Below the pieces are notes generated by a model. That model was given only the letters and a program-made list of their open reading frames with translations. It did no database searches and was not told the DNA's origin. Position numbers and translations under genes: made by a program. A stretch of DNA of 64,000 nt from an uncultured Bacilli bacterium (GTDB lineage: Bacteria > Bacillota_I > Bacilli_A > RF39 > UBA660), in contig CAKPGR010000001.1 in assembly GCA_934155005.1 (NCBI GenBank), forward strand, positions 47,863-111,862, read 5' to 3'. Of this stretch, positions 55,092 through 63,733 are shown one piece after another; within the stretch, counting starts at the first letter, position 1, and every line of letters begins with the position of its first letter.

Positions 55092-55128
55092 AAACCTCTT
55101 TAAGTAAAATAATGTAGGAGGTTTTTTT
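55092..55128 (+). terminator. hairpin that both ends spoIIR and encloses the mntP ribosome site
   Basis: AAACCTC (55092-55098) pairs with GAGGTTT (55118-55124), followed by T5. The AGGAGG ribosome site of mntP (55116-55121) lies in the right arm. Confidence 0.6.
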
Positions 55129-55659
55129 ATGGCAATAATTATGGTATTAATAGTAGCAGTTTCACTTAGTATGGATGCATTTTCTTTATCTTTGGCTTAT
55201 GGGACTTTAAATTTTCCTAAAAAAAATATAATGTTACTATCTATTATAGTTGGATTATATCATTTCTTTATGCCAATCCTTGGAATGCATGTTGGTAACA
55301 TAATAATAAATATTTTACCAATAAAACCATCAACATTAGTTTTTATAGTTTTATTTTTTATTGGGATAGAAATGATTATAGAATCATTAAAAGAAGATAG
55401 AAATATTAAAATGTTGTCAATAATAGAAATGATAATTTTTGGACTGGCTGTGTCGATAGATAGTTTTACAGTAGGGTTAGGATTAGAAGTAATTTATAAA
55501 AGTCCTTTTGTTTCAGCTTTTATATTTTCAATTTCAAGTTTTGTTTTTACCTATTTAGGATTATATCTAGGAAAAATAATAAGTAGCGTTATTGGTAGAG
55601 TTTCAACAATAATAGGTGGTGTAGTACTTATAATAATTGGAATATTTTATCTTTTCTAG
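55129..55659 (+). CDS. MntP/YtaF-family membrane protein (putative manganese exporter)
   Basis: 176 residues, six hydrophobic segments in two similar halves. Each half carries the conserved acidic motif: VSLSMDAFSLSLAYG near 8-22 and LAVSIDSFTVGLGLE near 105-120. The family includes the E. coli Mn2+ exporter MntP and the Bacillus sporulation membrane protein YtaF; position beside spoIIR makes the latter role worth considering. No Mn riboswitch (yybP-ykoY) is seen upstream. Confidence 0.78.
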   Translation: MAIIMVLIVAVSLSMDAFSLSLAYGTLNFPKKNIMLLSIIVGLYHFFMPILGMHVGNIIINILPIKPSTLVFIVLFFIGIEMIIESLKEDRNIKMLSIIEMIIFGLAVSIDSFTVGLGLEVIYKSPFVSAFIFSISSFVFTYLGLYLGKIISSVIGRVSTIIGGVVLIIIGIFYLF

Positions 55660-55700
55660 GAAAAAAAGAAAAAAAATGCTATAATAAATAAGGTGATTAT

Positions 55701-56513
55701 ATGATAGTAAATTCCAAGGAATTATTAATAGAGGCTAAAAAGAAAAAGAAATGTATATTTCAATTCAATATTAATAATTTAGAATGGACTAGATTTATAT
55801 TAGAAGAATGTGAATATTTAGAAGAACCAGTCATTTTAGGAATTAGTGAAAGTACTGTTGAATATATGGGTGGTTATAAAACAATAAGCAATTTAATTAA
55901 AAATTTATGTATCTATTTAAATATAACAATTCCTGTTGTAATTCATTTAGATCATGGTAAAACATTTGATTCTTGTAAAAAGGCAATAGATAATGGATTT
56001 ACATCAGTTATGATAGATGCATCAAAATATGATATAGATGAAAACATTAATATTACAAAAAAAGTTTGTGATTATGCTCATAAAAAAAATGTTACTGTTG
56101 AATGTGAAATGGGCTATATAAAAACCGAAGAAGAAGATGTGGAATTGACAAAAGTTGCTGATGCAATTAGATTAATTAAAGAAACAAACGCTGATGCTTT
56201 AGCGCCGTCAGTCGGTAATGCACATGGAATATATAGAAATAAAGCCAATTTGGATTATAATAGGATAAGCCAAATATCACATGAAGTAAATATTCCATTA
56301 GTTTTACATGGTGGCAGTGGCTTGTCAAATGAACAAATTAAACAAGCTATTGATTGTGGTATTTGTAAATTAAATATTAATACTGAATTACAACAAGCAT
56401 GGGTTAGTGGAGTAAGAAAATATCTTTTTGAAAATGATGAATATGATCCAAGAAAAATAATTAAATCAGGAGAGAGCAATATAAAAAAAGTAATAGAAAA
56501 TAAATTTAAATAG
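55701..56513 (+). CDS. fba: class II fructose-bisphosphate aldolase
   Basis: 270 residues, slightly short of the usual 285. Zinc aldolase of glycolysis. HLDHGKTFDSCKKAID (Asp and His), ECEMGYI, APSVGNAHGIYR, PLVLHGGSGLS and KLNINTELQQAW give the metal- and phosphate-binding sites. Related enzymes acting on tagatose bisphosphate (GatY/KbaY) share these motifs, but the fba-murA-rpmE order matches Bacillus fbaA-murAB-rho-rpmE. AGGTGAT precedes the ATG. Confidence 0.88.
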   Translation: MIVNSKELLIEAKKKKKCIFQFNINNLEWTRFILEECEYLEEPVILGISESTVEYMGGYKTISNLIKNLCIYLNITIPVVIHLDHGKTFDSCKKAIDNGFTSVMIDASKYDIDENINITKKVCDYAHKKNVTVECEMGYIKTEEEDVELTKVADAIRLIKETNADALAPSVGNAHGIYRNKANLDYNRISQISHEVNIPLVLHGGSGLSNEQIKQAIDCGICKLNINTELQQAWVSGVRKYLFENDEYDPRKIIKSGESNIKKVIENKFK

Positions 56514-56521
56514 GAGGAATT

Positions 56522-57775
56522 ATGAAGCAAATAACAATAATAGGTGGCAATAAACTTGAGGGAGAAATAAAAATTAGTGGAGCTAAAAATAGTGCCGTTG
56601 CTCTTATTCCAGCCTCATTATTGTCAGATGGACAAGTAAAAATAGATAATGTTCCTAATATTTCGGATATTGATGCTTTAGACGAAATACTTAGTTTTTT
56701 AGGCGCAAAAGTTAAAAGATATGATAATACTATTGAAATAGATAGTTCAAATATAAAAAATAAAGAAATTCCTGAAAATATATCTAAAAAATTAAGAGCA
56801 TCATATTATTTTATGGCAGCATTACTTGCTAAATTTAAAAAAGTAGAAATGTATTTTCCTGGTGGATGTAACATAGGCAGTCGACCAATAGATCAAACTT
56901 TAAAGGCTTTTAAATTATTAGGTGCTAATATACTAGAAGAAAATAATAAATATACGATTACAGCAACTAAATTAGTTGGAAATAGTATTTATCTTGATAT
57001 GCCAAGTGTAGGTGCAACAATAAATACAATGTTAGTTGCAACAAAAGCTTCTGGAAAAACAGTAATTCATAATGCAGCTAAAGAACCAGAAATTGTTAGT
57101 ATAGCTACATTTTTAAATCAAATGGGTGCTAAAATATTAGGTGCAGGTACTAACAAAATAGAAATAATTGGTGTTAATGAACTATCTAGTTGTTATACAG
57201 AAGTTATTCCAGATCGAATAGAAGCAGGAACTTATTTAATAGCTGGAGCATTAATTGGAAAAAATTTAAAAATAACTAATATAATACCAGAACATATAGA
57301 TTCGTTAATAACAAAATTGGAAGAAATGGGAATACCACTTATAATAAACGATGATAGTATAATCGTAAGTGCTAAAAAAGATATTAAGCCAGTCAAAGTA
57401 AAAACTTTAGGATATCCAGGTTTTCCAACAGATTTACAACAACCATTAACCGCTTTACTTACGAGATGTAACGGTTTATCAATTTTAGAAGAAACAATTT
57501 ATGAAAATCGTTTTAATAATGTTAAATATTTAAATCAAATGGGTGCCGATATAACTATTGAAGGTAAAAAAATATTTATAAATGGACCTACAAAATTAAT
57601 TGGAAAAGAAGTAGAAGCAACAGATTTAAGGGCTGGTGCTTGTATGGTTTTAGCTGCACTAGTAGCAGATGGTAAGACAACTATAAAATCAATAGAACAT
57701 GTTTTAAGAGGTTATGAAAACATAACTCAAAAATTAACTAATGTTGGTGCTAAAATAAAATTAGAAGAAATATAA
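56522..57775 (+). CDS. murA: UDP-N-acetylglucosamine 1-carboxyvinyltransferase MurA
   Basis: First committed step of peptidoglycan synthesis, adding enolpyruvate to UDP-GlcNAc. 417 residues. KISGAKNSAVALIPASLL at the N-terminus binds substrate. The catalytic cysteine is in PGGCNIGSRPID near 118, so the usual fosfomycin target residue is present. TDLQQPLTALLTRCNG and the C-terminal DLRAGACMVLAALVADG are typical. Starts 9 bases after fba. By context it is the MurAB/MurZ paralogue. Confidence 0.95.
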   Translation: MKQITIIGGNKLEGEIKISGAKNSAVALIPASLLSDGQVKIDNVPNISDIDALDEILSFLGAKVKRYDNTIEIDSSNIKNKEIPENISKKLRASYYFMAALLAKFKKVEMYFPGGCNIGSRPIDQTLKAFKLLGANILEENNKYTITATKLVGNSIYLDMPSVGATINTMLVATKASGKTVIHNAAKEPEIVSIATFLNQMGAKILGAGTNKIEIIGVNELSSCYTEVIPDRIEAGTYLIAGALIGKNLKITNIIPEHIDSLITKLEEMGIPLIINDDSIIVSAKKDIKPVKVKTLGYPGFPTDLQQPLTALLTRCNGLSILEETIYENRFNNVKYLNQMGADITIEGKKIFINGPTKLIGKEVEATDLRAGACMVLAALVADGKTTIKSIEHVLRGYENITQKLTNVGAKIKLEEI

Positions 57776-57777
57776 TT

Positions 57778-57804
57778 AAATAGAGATAATACTCTATTTT
57801 TTTA
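57778..57804 (+). terminator. terminator after murA
   Basis: AAATAGAG-ATAATA-CTCTATTT followed by T4. Confidence 0.75.
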
Positions 57805-57814
57805 GGGGGTTTTT

Positions 57815-58435
57815 ATGAAGTGGAAAGTTTTATTTGTATTTATAGTTATAATTTCTTTAACTTTTTTTATATATTTTTTTAATCAAGACAAAAAAATATA
57901 TTATGTTGATATAAAAGATAGTGTACCAAAAAAATTAGATTATAATAATTATATATATAATAATTTGAAAAAAGAAAATAAACTAGAAAAATATATATCT
58001 AATTTTTCAAACAAAGATTATAGAATTACAGATTTAATAAAAGATATTGATCAAAATAAAATGATAGATAATCAAACAATTCAAAATGCTTTAATTAAAG
58101 CAGATATAATAACATTGAAAATTGGTAGTAACGAATTAAATTATAAAATTAATAATGATGAAATAAATGAATTATTTGAATATTGTGATACTTTAACTAT
58201 TGATTTAGAAAATTTATTTAAGTTAGTTAGAAAATATTCTAAAGAGCAAATTTATTTTATTGGTTTATATAATAATCATTCAGAATTTTATAATGAAATA
58301 TATGATTATTTAAATTTAAAAATAGAAGATTTATGTAATGAATATGATATTGTTTACATAAAGGCATCTAATTTAGATAATAGAAATAATAATATTAAAA
58401 TAAGTGAAAAAATCGATAAATTTATAAACAAATAA
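57815..58435 (+). CDS. degenerate SGNH/GDSL hydrolase-like protein
   Basis: 206 residues with an N-terminal membrane anchor (5-22). YYVDIKDSVPKKL stands where the GDS block I would be, with the Ser retained and the Gly changed to Lys. NFSNKDYRITDLIKDI and ADIITLKIGSNELNY correspond to blocks II and III, where GxND has become GSNE. The C-terminal Asp-x-x-His of block V is missing. It may be an inactive relative of Bacillus YpmR-type envelope esterases. The ATG follows GGGGG about 7 bases ahead. Confidence 0.55.
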   Translation: MKWKVLFVFIVIISLTFFIYFFNQDKKIYYVDIKDSVPKKLDYNNYIYNNLKKENKLEKYISNFSNKDYRITDLIKDIDQNKMIDNQTIQNALIKADIITLKIGSNELNYKINNDEINELFEYCDTLTIDLENLFKLVRKYSKEQIYFIGLYNNHSEFYNEIYDYLNLKIEDLCNEYDIVYIKASNLDNRNNNIKISEKIDKFINK

Positions 58436-58444
58436 TAAAAAATG

Positions 58445-58473
58445 TTGATTTTAAAGAGAATAATTGTTATAAT
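58445..58473 (+). promoter_or_regulatory. promoter of rpmE
   Basis: TTGATT (58445-58450), 17-bp spacer, extended -10 TGTTATAAT (core 58468-58473). Confidence 0.7.
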
Positions 58474-58479
58474 ATCTAT

Positions 58480-58530
58480 GCATTAAATTTCTATGACTTA
58501 AAAAAGTCATGGCGGAAGGAGTTAAAAACT
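58480..58530 (+). promoter_or_regulatory. rpmE leader hairpin
   Basis: ATGACTT (58493-58499) pairs with AAGTCAT (58504-58510), 6 bases before GGCGGAAGGAG. A hairpin here is the position of the known L31 leaders in Firmicutes; homology was not tested. Confidence 0.4.
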
Positions 58531-58743
58531 ATGAAAAAAGGAATTCATCCAAATTATATGGATACTAAGGTTACATGTGCTTGTGGTAATACTTTTACAG
58601 TAAAATCAAATGTAGAAGAATTACACTTAGAAACTTGCAATAAATGTCATCCATTCTATACAGGTGTACAAGGAGCTGTATCAAAAACAGGTAGAGTTGA
58701 AATGTTTAACCGTAAATATGGTTTTGACAAAAAAGAAAAATAA
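58531..58743 (+). CDS. rpmE: 50S ribosomal protein L31 (zinc form)
   Basis: 70 residues. KKGIHPNYMDTKVTCACGNT has the first CxC and LETCNKCHPFYTG the CxxC, so this is the zinc-binding L31. GRVEMFNRKYG is conserved. Has its own promoter and a strong terminator. Confidence 0.95.
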   Translation: MKKGIHPNYMDTKVTCACGNTFTVKSNVEELHLETCNKCHPFYTGVQGAVSKTGRVEMFNRKYGFDKKEK

Positions 58744-58777
58744 AAAAAGATATCTTATGTTAGATATCTTTTTTGTT
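58743..58777. terminator. bidirectional terminator between rpmE and femAB
   Basis: AAAAAAGATATCT-TATGTT-AGATATCTTTTTT; A-tract and T-tract on both sides, serving both convergent genes. Confidence 0.85.
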
Positions 58778-60046
58778 GCTTTTTTTATTTTTTTTAAATT
58801 GGATTTTTCTATAAATAGGGACTAATTTATTAAATAGGAAATACATAGATTTATTAGTTATAAAATCAAATTCTCCAATAAATTCAATATAATCTCCTCC
58901 GAACTTCTTTTTAAATTCATGTAATCCTTTGAGAGGATCATTTTGTCCTATTTCTCCAACGGTACCAAATTGATCATATATTTTATAACCATTCTCATAA
59001 TAATATTTAATGTGTTCTAGATATGTTTTATAATTAGCATATGTATTTGATAAAATGTCATGATTTCCAGCATATAAAACCCATGCTTTATCACCATATG
59101 AAACAATAAAATGAGCACTTAATACAATCTTGTTCCCATATTCTTTTTTGTATTTACTATAAATGTTTAAATCACTGGAAATTTTATTATATTGCCTTTC
59201 TAATTCTTTAATCTTGTTGTTAATACTTTTACTTTTATTTTCTATTATGCAAAGATCATTTAATTCATTTTTAATAATTTTACTTTTAGCATTTAAATTA
59301 TTTATGATTTTATCTAAATAGACAATTCCTAAAAAAATTTTAGAATTATCTTTAAATATGTTTTTTAAAACTTCATAATATTTTTTTGGATGTGTAATAA
59401 AATTTTTTCTATGTTCAGTAATTTTAGTTAGTTCAAAAAATTCATCAATATTATCAGTAGTAGTAACCTCAATACCTAATTCTTCTGCTTTTTTTATTCT
59501 TTGCTTTGTAGTTTTAGAAAAATGATTTTCAATATCAGAAAACGATTGATTGAAATCTATCCTAAATGAATATCTAGGCTCAGATAATTCAAATCGTTTA
59601 GTAAATCCTTTATGTTTATACCCTAATTCAATTAATTTATTAAATACTTTTTGATAGTCATAAGGAAGATTGATGTTTTCGTCCAAGTAATTTTTTTTGC
59701 TTATAATAAAATCTGGATCAATCTTAAAAAATATACCTTTTTTCTTTTTGACATATTCCCTTATTTTAATAGTAAAAATTTCTAGTAATTTTAAATCATT
59801 AAAGTCAATAACAAATCCTCTTGGAGCATAAAAATAACTATAATTAAGAGGTAATTTTTTTTCAAGCAACATAGTTGCACATAATATTTTATTTCCATCT
59901 TTTAGACATAAATAATGAGGTATTAAATTTTTTTCTTTAAAACAAAATTCCCCCCATAGTGAACTTTGTAAAAAATGAGATTTAGTAGGGTGATTTAAAA
60001 CAAAATCTTCAAATTCTTTAATATTGTTAGTTTCAATTAGTTCCAT
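58760..60046 (-). CDS. FemAB-family aminoacyltransferase (cell-wall bridge peptide)
   Basis: 428 residues. FemX/FemAB transferases add amino acids from tRNA to lipid II or peptidoglycan side chains. Here HFLQSSLWGEF, YSYFYAPRGFVIDFND, IFFKIDPD, then TKQRIKKAEELGIEV and the later WVLYAGNHDILSNTYANY, YYENGYKIYDQFGTVGE and GLHEFKKKFGGDYIEFIGEFD are FemAB landmarks. A lysine-rich coiled-coil insertion lies at about 245-300. The start overlaps the flippase stop by 14 bases, forming one minus-strand unit. Confidence 0.87.
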   Translation of the reverse strand: MELIETNNIKEFEDFVLNHPTKSHFLQSSLWGEFCFKEKNLIPHYLCLKDGNKILCATMLLEKKLPLNYSYFYAPRGFVIDFNDLKLLEIFTIKIREYVKKKKGIFFKIDPDFIISKKNYLDENINLPYDYQKVFNKLIELGYKHKGFTKRFELSEPRYSFRIDFNQSFSDIENHFSKTTKQRIKKAEELGIEVTTTDNIDEFFELTKITEHRKNFITHPKKYYEVLKNIFKDNSKIFLGIVYLDKIINNLNAKSKIIKNELNDLCIIENKSKSINNKIKELERQYNKISSDLNIYSKYKKEYGNKIVLSAHFIVSYGDKAWVLYAGNHDILSNTYANYKTYLEHIKYYYENGYKIYDQFGTVGEIGQNDPLKGLHEFKKKFGGDYIEFIGEFDFITNKSMYFLFNKLVPIYRKIQFKKNKKSNKKDI

Positions 60047-61586
60047 TTTTAATTCTTCCTTTCATAAATTTATTTAAAAGTAATTTAATTTTATCTAAAA
60101 AGAAATTAAATTCATCAGTATTTTTAAATATTAATATAATAATCATATTATACAAGATAAATGATATTAATGCACCTATTATCCAAAGTATTATATTATT
60201 TAAATTAAATAAATTTGTAATATAGTAGATTCCTAACATACTTACAATAAATATAATTAGATAATAAAGGTATGTTTTATAATATTCTAACACATTCGCT
60301 TTAAAACCATATTTATATATAACATAAGGATCAAGCCAAGCAACTGTTAAAATTCTAGATACGATAGTTCCAATTAAAACTCCAGCTATACCTAGTGGCT
60401 TAACTAGTAAAATAGAAACACCTAGATTTATTATAACCATTAAAATAGGTCTAAAACGTGCTTTATAAAATAATCCATATGCTGATCTAAATGAATTTGT
60501 AACAGCTTGCATTCCAGCAATATAAAAATTAAGTGATAAAAGAAATGCTACCATATTACTTAATAAATAATCATTTCCAAGCCAAATATGCATAAAAGGA
60601 TTAATTAAGACAAATAATATAATACTACAAAGCGAATAAATATAGAAGTTAAAGAAATTTAATTTTTCATAAATAATTTTACTTCTACTATTATTAGTAG
60701 CAACTAAATTACCAACACTAGATGTTATAGCGTTAAAAGCTTGATTTAAAACATTATTCAAGGAATTTGTTATTAGAATATAATTAGAATATATTCCAAC
60801 AGGAATAAGCCCTAAAAATTTAGAAATAACGATATTATCTGTTCCCATAGTAACAACATTACCAACTTTATAAATTAGTAATGCCTTAACATTAGTGCTA
60901 ATTTCATCTTTATCTTTCTTAGAAATAGTATTTTCTGATTTTTCTAATATATAAGGATACATTTTATTTGCTTTATTTGAGTACCATAAGTTTTGTATAA
61001 TAACAAAAACAATGCTGCAAAATAAATATAATACGAAATCATGAGTTATTAATAAAATTGTAACCCTAGTAACATTTAAAAGAATTGAACAAATGAAAGT
61101 TATTTTAGATATTATATAACCTTTTTGATCTGATTCAATTAAGAATTTTTTGTAAACAAAGAAATAACTTAAAGCTGAATGCGTAACAAACATCATATAT
61201 ATTAAATTTAAATGTGGTATATCAGGCATATCTTTGATAATAAAACTTAGAAAGGGTGTTAGTGAAAAACCTATTAATAATACGATAACACCTATAATAT
61301 TATATATTTTTTTATAAAAATGCATTAGTGCCTTAATTTTATCTTGATTATTATCAGCAAGTGGTTTATACAAACTATATGGTATGGCAACACCAATACC
61401 TAAATCTGCAAGTGATAATAAAGTGATTATATTAGAAAAAAGTCCATTAATTCCTAAATATTCACTTCCCAGTATAGCAATAAAAATTGTTTTAACACCA
61501 AAATCCATTATAACTGTTAAAATTTGGGTAATAATAGAGATAGATGAATTTCTAATAGAATTTTTAGTTCGTGAGTCTTTGCTCAT
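60033..61586 (-). CDS. polysaccharide flippase (MOP superfamily, Wzx-like)
   Basis: 517 residues with about 14 hydrophobic segments. RNSSISIITQILTVIMDFGV, GSEYLGINGLFSNIITLLSL and ADLGIGVAIPYSLYKPLA match the N-terminal repeat of oligosaccharide flippases. Such proteins move undecaprenyl-linked glycans across the membrane. Pairing with FemAB genes suggests the load is a wall precursor or secondary wall polymer, but MurJ proper is usually distinct; Wzx-type is the more likely call. The ATG at 61586 follows GGAGC. Confidence 0.82.
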   Translation of the reverse strand: MSKDSRTKNSIRNSSISIITQILTVIMDFGVKTIFIAILGSEYLGINGLFSNIITLLSLADLGIGVAIPYSLYKPLADNNQDKIKALMHFYKKIYNIIGVIVLLIGFSLTPFLSFIIKDMPDIPHLNLIYMMFVTHSALSYFFVYKKFLIESDQKGYIISKITFICSILLNVTRVTILLITHDFVLYLFCSIVFVIIQNLWYSNKANKMYPYILEKSENTISKKDKDEISTNVKALLIYKVGNVVTMGTDNIVISKFLGLIPVGIYSNYILITNSLNNVLNQAFNAITSSVGNLVATNNSRSKIIYEKLNFFNFYIYSLCSIILFVLINPFMHIWLGNDYLLSNMVAFLLSLNFYIAGMQAVTNSFRSAYGLFYKARFRPILMVIINLGVSILLVKPLGIAGVLIGTIVSRILTVAWLDPYVIYKYGFKANVLEYYKTYLYYLIIFIVSMLGIYYITNLFNLNNIILWIIGALISFILYNMIIILIFKNTDEFNFFLDKIKLLLNKFMKGRIKNGTN

Positions 61587-61612
61587 TAAAAACCAGCTCC
61601 AATCTATTTTAT

Positions 61613-61639
61613 ATTATAACACAATTAATGACTAATCAA
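61613..61639 (-). promoter_or_regulatory. promoter of the flippase-femAB unit
   Basis: On the minus strand TTGATT (61639-61634), 15-bp spacer, extended -10 TGTTATAAT (core 61618-61613). It lies about 27 bases before the flippase ATG. Confidence 0.55.
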
Positions 61640-61650
61640 AAAAAATGTTG

Positions 61651-61656
61651 TATAAT
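61651..61656 (+). promoter_or_regulatory. -10 element of the second femAB gene
   Basis: TATAAT, 17 bases before the ATG at 61673; just 12 bases from the -35 of the divergent promoter. No clear -35 of its own. Confidence 0.45.
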
Positions 61657-61672
61657 AAAAAAAGGTGATAAC

Positions 61673-62920
61673 ATGATAGAGATATTAACAGAAGAAGAAT
61701 TTAATGCTTTCGCACAAAATAATGATAACAGCATCTTTTTTCAAAGCTCATATTGGGGAAAACTTAAAGAAAAAACAGGTTGGATTTATTATTTGGTTGG
61801 ATTAAAAGAAGACGATGAAATCAAAGGAGTTTCTCTTTTACTAGCTAAGAAAATACCTGTTATAGGGAAATATATATTTTATTCTCCAAGGGGATATTTG
61901 ATTGATTATAATGATTTGGAACTTCTAAAAAAATATTCAGATGGTATTATTAAATTTGTAAAAGAACATGATGGTATTTTTATTAAGATAAATCCTCTTA
62001 TGATATATCAAGAAAGAAATATCGATGGTGATATTGTAGAAAATGGGATAAATAATAAAAAACTATTTGATTTTTTAATAAAAGAAGGTTATAAACATAA
62101 CGGTTTTAATAAAGAATATGGAAAAGATTTAGAACCAAGATGGATATCAGTACTTAACTTAGAAAATAAAACAGAAGAATCTTTGTTAAAAGAAATGCGT
62201 TCAACGACAAGATGGAGTGTTAAAAATTCTTACAAAAATAGTCTTACTGTAAAAGAAGCTAGCGTATCTGATTTGAAACAATTTAAAGAATTAATGAAAC
62301 ATACTTCAGAAAGAAGAGGGTTTATCGATAGGCCACTTAGTTATTATGAAGCTATGTATAAATCTTTTGCTCAAACAGATAATATTAAAGTTTTATTAGT
62401 TGATTTTGATGCAACAAAACAAATTGAAAGATATCAAAATCAGATAGACGAAATTCATGATAAACTTCAAAAAATAAAAAAAGATAGTCAAAGAAAAGAA
62501 CTGGAAAGTCAAATTAATAGTATTTCTAAAAAAATAGTCCACACAGAAGAATTAAAACAAGAATATGGGAATAATGTTACAGTTGCGGGAGGACTATATA
62601 TGCTATTTGGAAACCAAATAGTTTATTTGTTTGGCGCAAGTCTAAAACCATTTATGCATCTTAATTCACAATATTTATTACAGTGGGAAATGATTAAATA
62701 TGGACTACAAAACCATTATAAAAAATTTAATTTTTATGGAATTGATCCAGCATTTAACGAATCATCTCCAATGTTTGGATTATTCGATTTTAAAAGAGGC
62801 TTTGGAGCACATGTTGAAGAATTGATTGGTGAATTTACATATGTAACTAATTCGTTTTATAATAAAATATATAGTATGATGTTTAAATTTTATAGAATAT
62901 TAAAGAAGGTGAAAAAATGA
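61673..62920 (+). CDS. FemAB-family aminoacyltransferase (second copy)
   Basis: 415 residues from the ATG at 61673, after AAGGTGAT; a longer frame would overlap the divergent flippase. SIFFQSSYWGKLKEKTGW, YIFYSPRGYLIDYNDLE, IFIKINPLMIYQ, STTRWSVKNSY and, at the end, QYLLQWEMIKYGLQNHYKKF then GIDPAFNESSPMFGLFDFKRGFGAHVEELIGEFT. A coiled-coil arm lies at about 245-295 (QIERYQNQIDEIHDKLQKIK). Clearly homologous to the gene at 58760 but diverged, so each may add a different bridge residue. Overlaps rpiB by four bases. Confidence 0.88.
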   Translation: MIEILTEEEFNAFAQNNDNSIFFQSSYWGKLKEKTGWIYYLVGLKEDDEIKGVSLLLAKKIPVIGKYIFYSPRGYLIDYNDLELLKKYSDGIIKFVKEHDGIFIKINPLMIYQERNIDGDIVENGINNKKLFDFLIKEGYKHNGFNKEYGKDLEPRWISVLNLENKTEESLLKEMRSTTRWSVKNSYKNSLTVKEASVSDLKQFKELMKHTSERRGFIDRPLSYYEAMYKSFAQTDNIKVLLVDFDATKQIERYQNQIDEIHDKLQKIKKDSQRKELESQINSISKKIVHTEELKQEYGNNVTVAGGLYMLFGNQIVYLFGASLKPFMHLNSQYLLQWEMIKYGLQNHYKKFNFYGIDPAFNESSPMFGLFDFKRGFGAHVEELIGEFTYVTNSFYNKIYSMMFKFYRILKKVKK

Positions 62921-63348
62921 TAGGAATAGCAAGTGATCATGGTGGATATGAAACAAAAGAAGAAATAAAAAAATATTTAGAAGCTAATAACTATAAAGTT
63001 GTTGATTATGGAACAGACAGCTTAGAATCAGTTGATTATCCTATTTATGCTTTAAAGTTATGCAAGGGATATCAAAATAAAGAAATAGAAAAAGGAATTG
63101 TAATTTGTACAACAGGAATTGGAATGAGTATAGCATGTAATAAAATAAAAGGAATTAGATGCGCTAAGGTAGATAATAAGGAAGAAGCTTATTTAACTAG
63201 AAGCCATAATGATAGTAATATTTTAGCTTTGTCGTCTAAAAATAAGGATGCTATAGAAATTGTTAAAATTTTTATTGAAACACCTTTTTCAAATGAAGAA
63301 AGACATGCAAGAAGAATAAAAGAAATTATGGATTTAGAAAATGCTTAA
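62917..63348 (+). CDS. rpiB: ribose-5-phosphate isomerase B
   Basis: 143 residues, RpiB/LacAB fold. Interconverts ribose 5-phosphate and ribulose 5-phosphate. IASDHGGYETKEEIKKYL, VVDYGTDSLESVDYP, ICTTGIGMSIACNK (catalytic Cys near 65) and LTRSHNDSNILALS are intact. The usual CGTG reads CTTG, a change also seen near LacA-type enzymes. Overlaps femAB upstream and the DUF1146 gene downstream. Confidence 0.92.
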   Translation: MIGIASDHGGYETKEEIKKYLEANNYKVVDYGTDSLESVDYPIYALKLCKGYQNKEIEKGIVICTTGIGMSIACNKIKGIRCAKVDNKEEAYLTRSHNDSNILALSSKNKDAIEIVKIFIETPFSNEERHARRIKEIMDLENA

Positions 63349-63541
63349 TATAAAAACAATTTTATATATAATTATAGTTCCTTTATCTATATGGGCATTA
63401 GATGCTTTAAATATTGAAAATAAATTTAAAAAAAATAGATATTATCAATCGAGAGTGTTATATCTTATGATTTCTATTTCTTTATCTTATTTGGTAGTTA
63501 ATTTTCTTTATGATTTCTTTTTATATACTAAGTTTATCTAA
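63341..63541 (+). CDS. DUF1146 (YwzB-type) small membrane protein
   Basis: 66 residues with two membrane segments (about 5-22 and 41-62). WALDALNIENKFKKNRYYQS followed by SLSYLVVNFLYDFF matches the DUF1146 pattern of Bacillus YwzB, whose gene also lies near wall-synthesis genes. Function unknown. Overlaps rpiB by 8 bases. Confidence 0.72.
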   Translation: MLNIKTILYIIIVPLSIWALDALNIENKFKKNRYYQSRVLYLMISISLSYLVVNFLYDFFLYTKFI

Positions 63542-63613
63542 AAATAAAAAATTTTTTAATAGATGATTTAAAAAAGATAAAAAGTTCGTAATTATTAAAT
63601 AAAGAAAAAATAC

Positions 63614-63642
63614 TTGAAAAAAGAGATTTAATTTGATAGAAT
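63614..63642 (+). promoter_or_regulatory. promoter of the prepilin-like gene
   Basis: TTGAAA (63614-63619), 17-bp spacer, TAGAAT (63637-63642) with TG two bases upstream; the same layout as 53773-53801. Confidence 0.7.
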
Positions 63643-63733
63643 TAAATTGTAAAATAAAATAATAATATTGACTTGGAATAGTCGATGGAGAATGGGAAAA
63701 ACATTCTCATTTTTATTAGAAAGGAATGATAGA
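63643..63733 (+). promoter_or_regulatory. structured leader of the prepilin-like gene
   Basis: After TGTAAAATAAAATAATAA and TATTGACT, GACT (63670-63673) can pair with AGTC (63680-63683). Then GAGAATG (63688-63694) pairs with CATTCTC (63702-63708), followed by ATTTTTATT, a terminator-like hairpin upstream of the AAAGGAA ribosome site. Confidence 0.5.
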
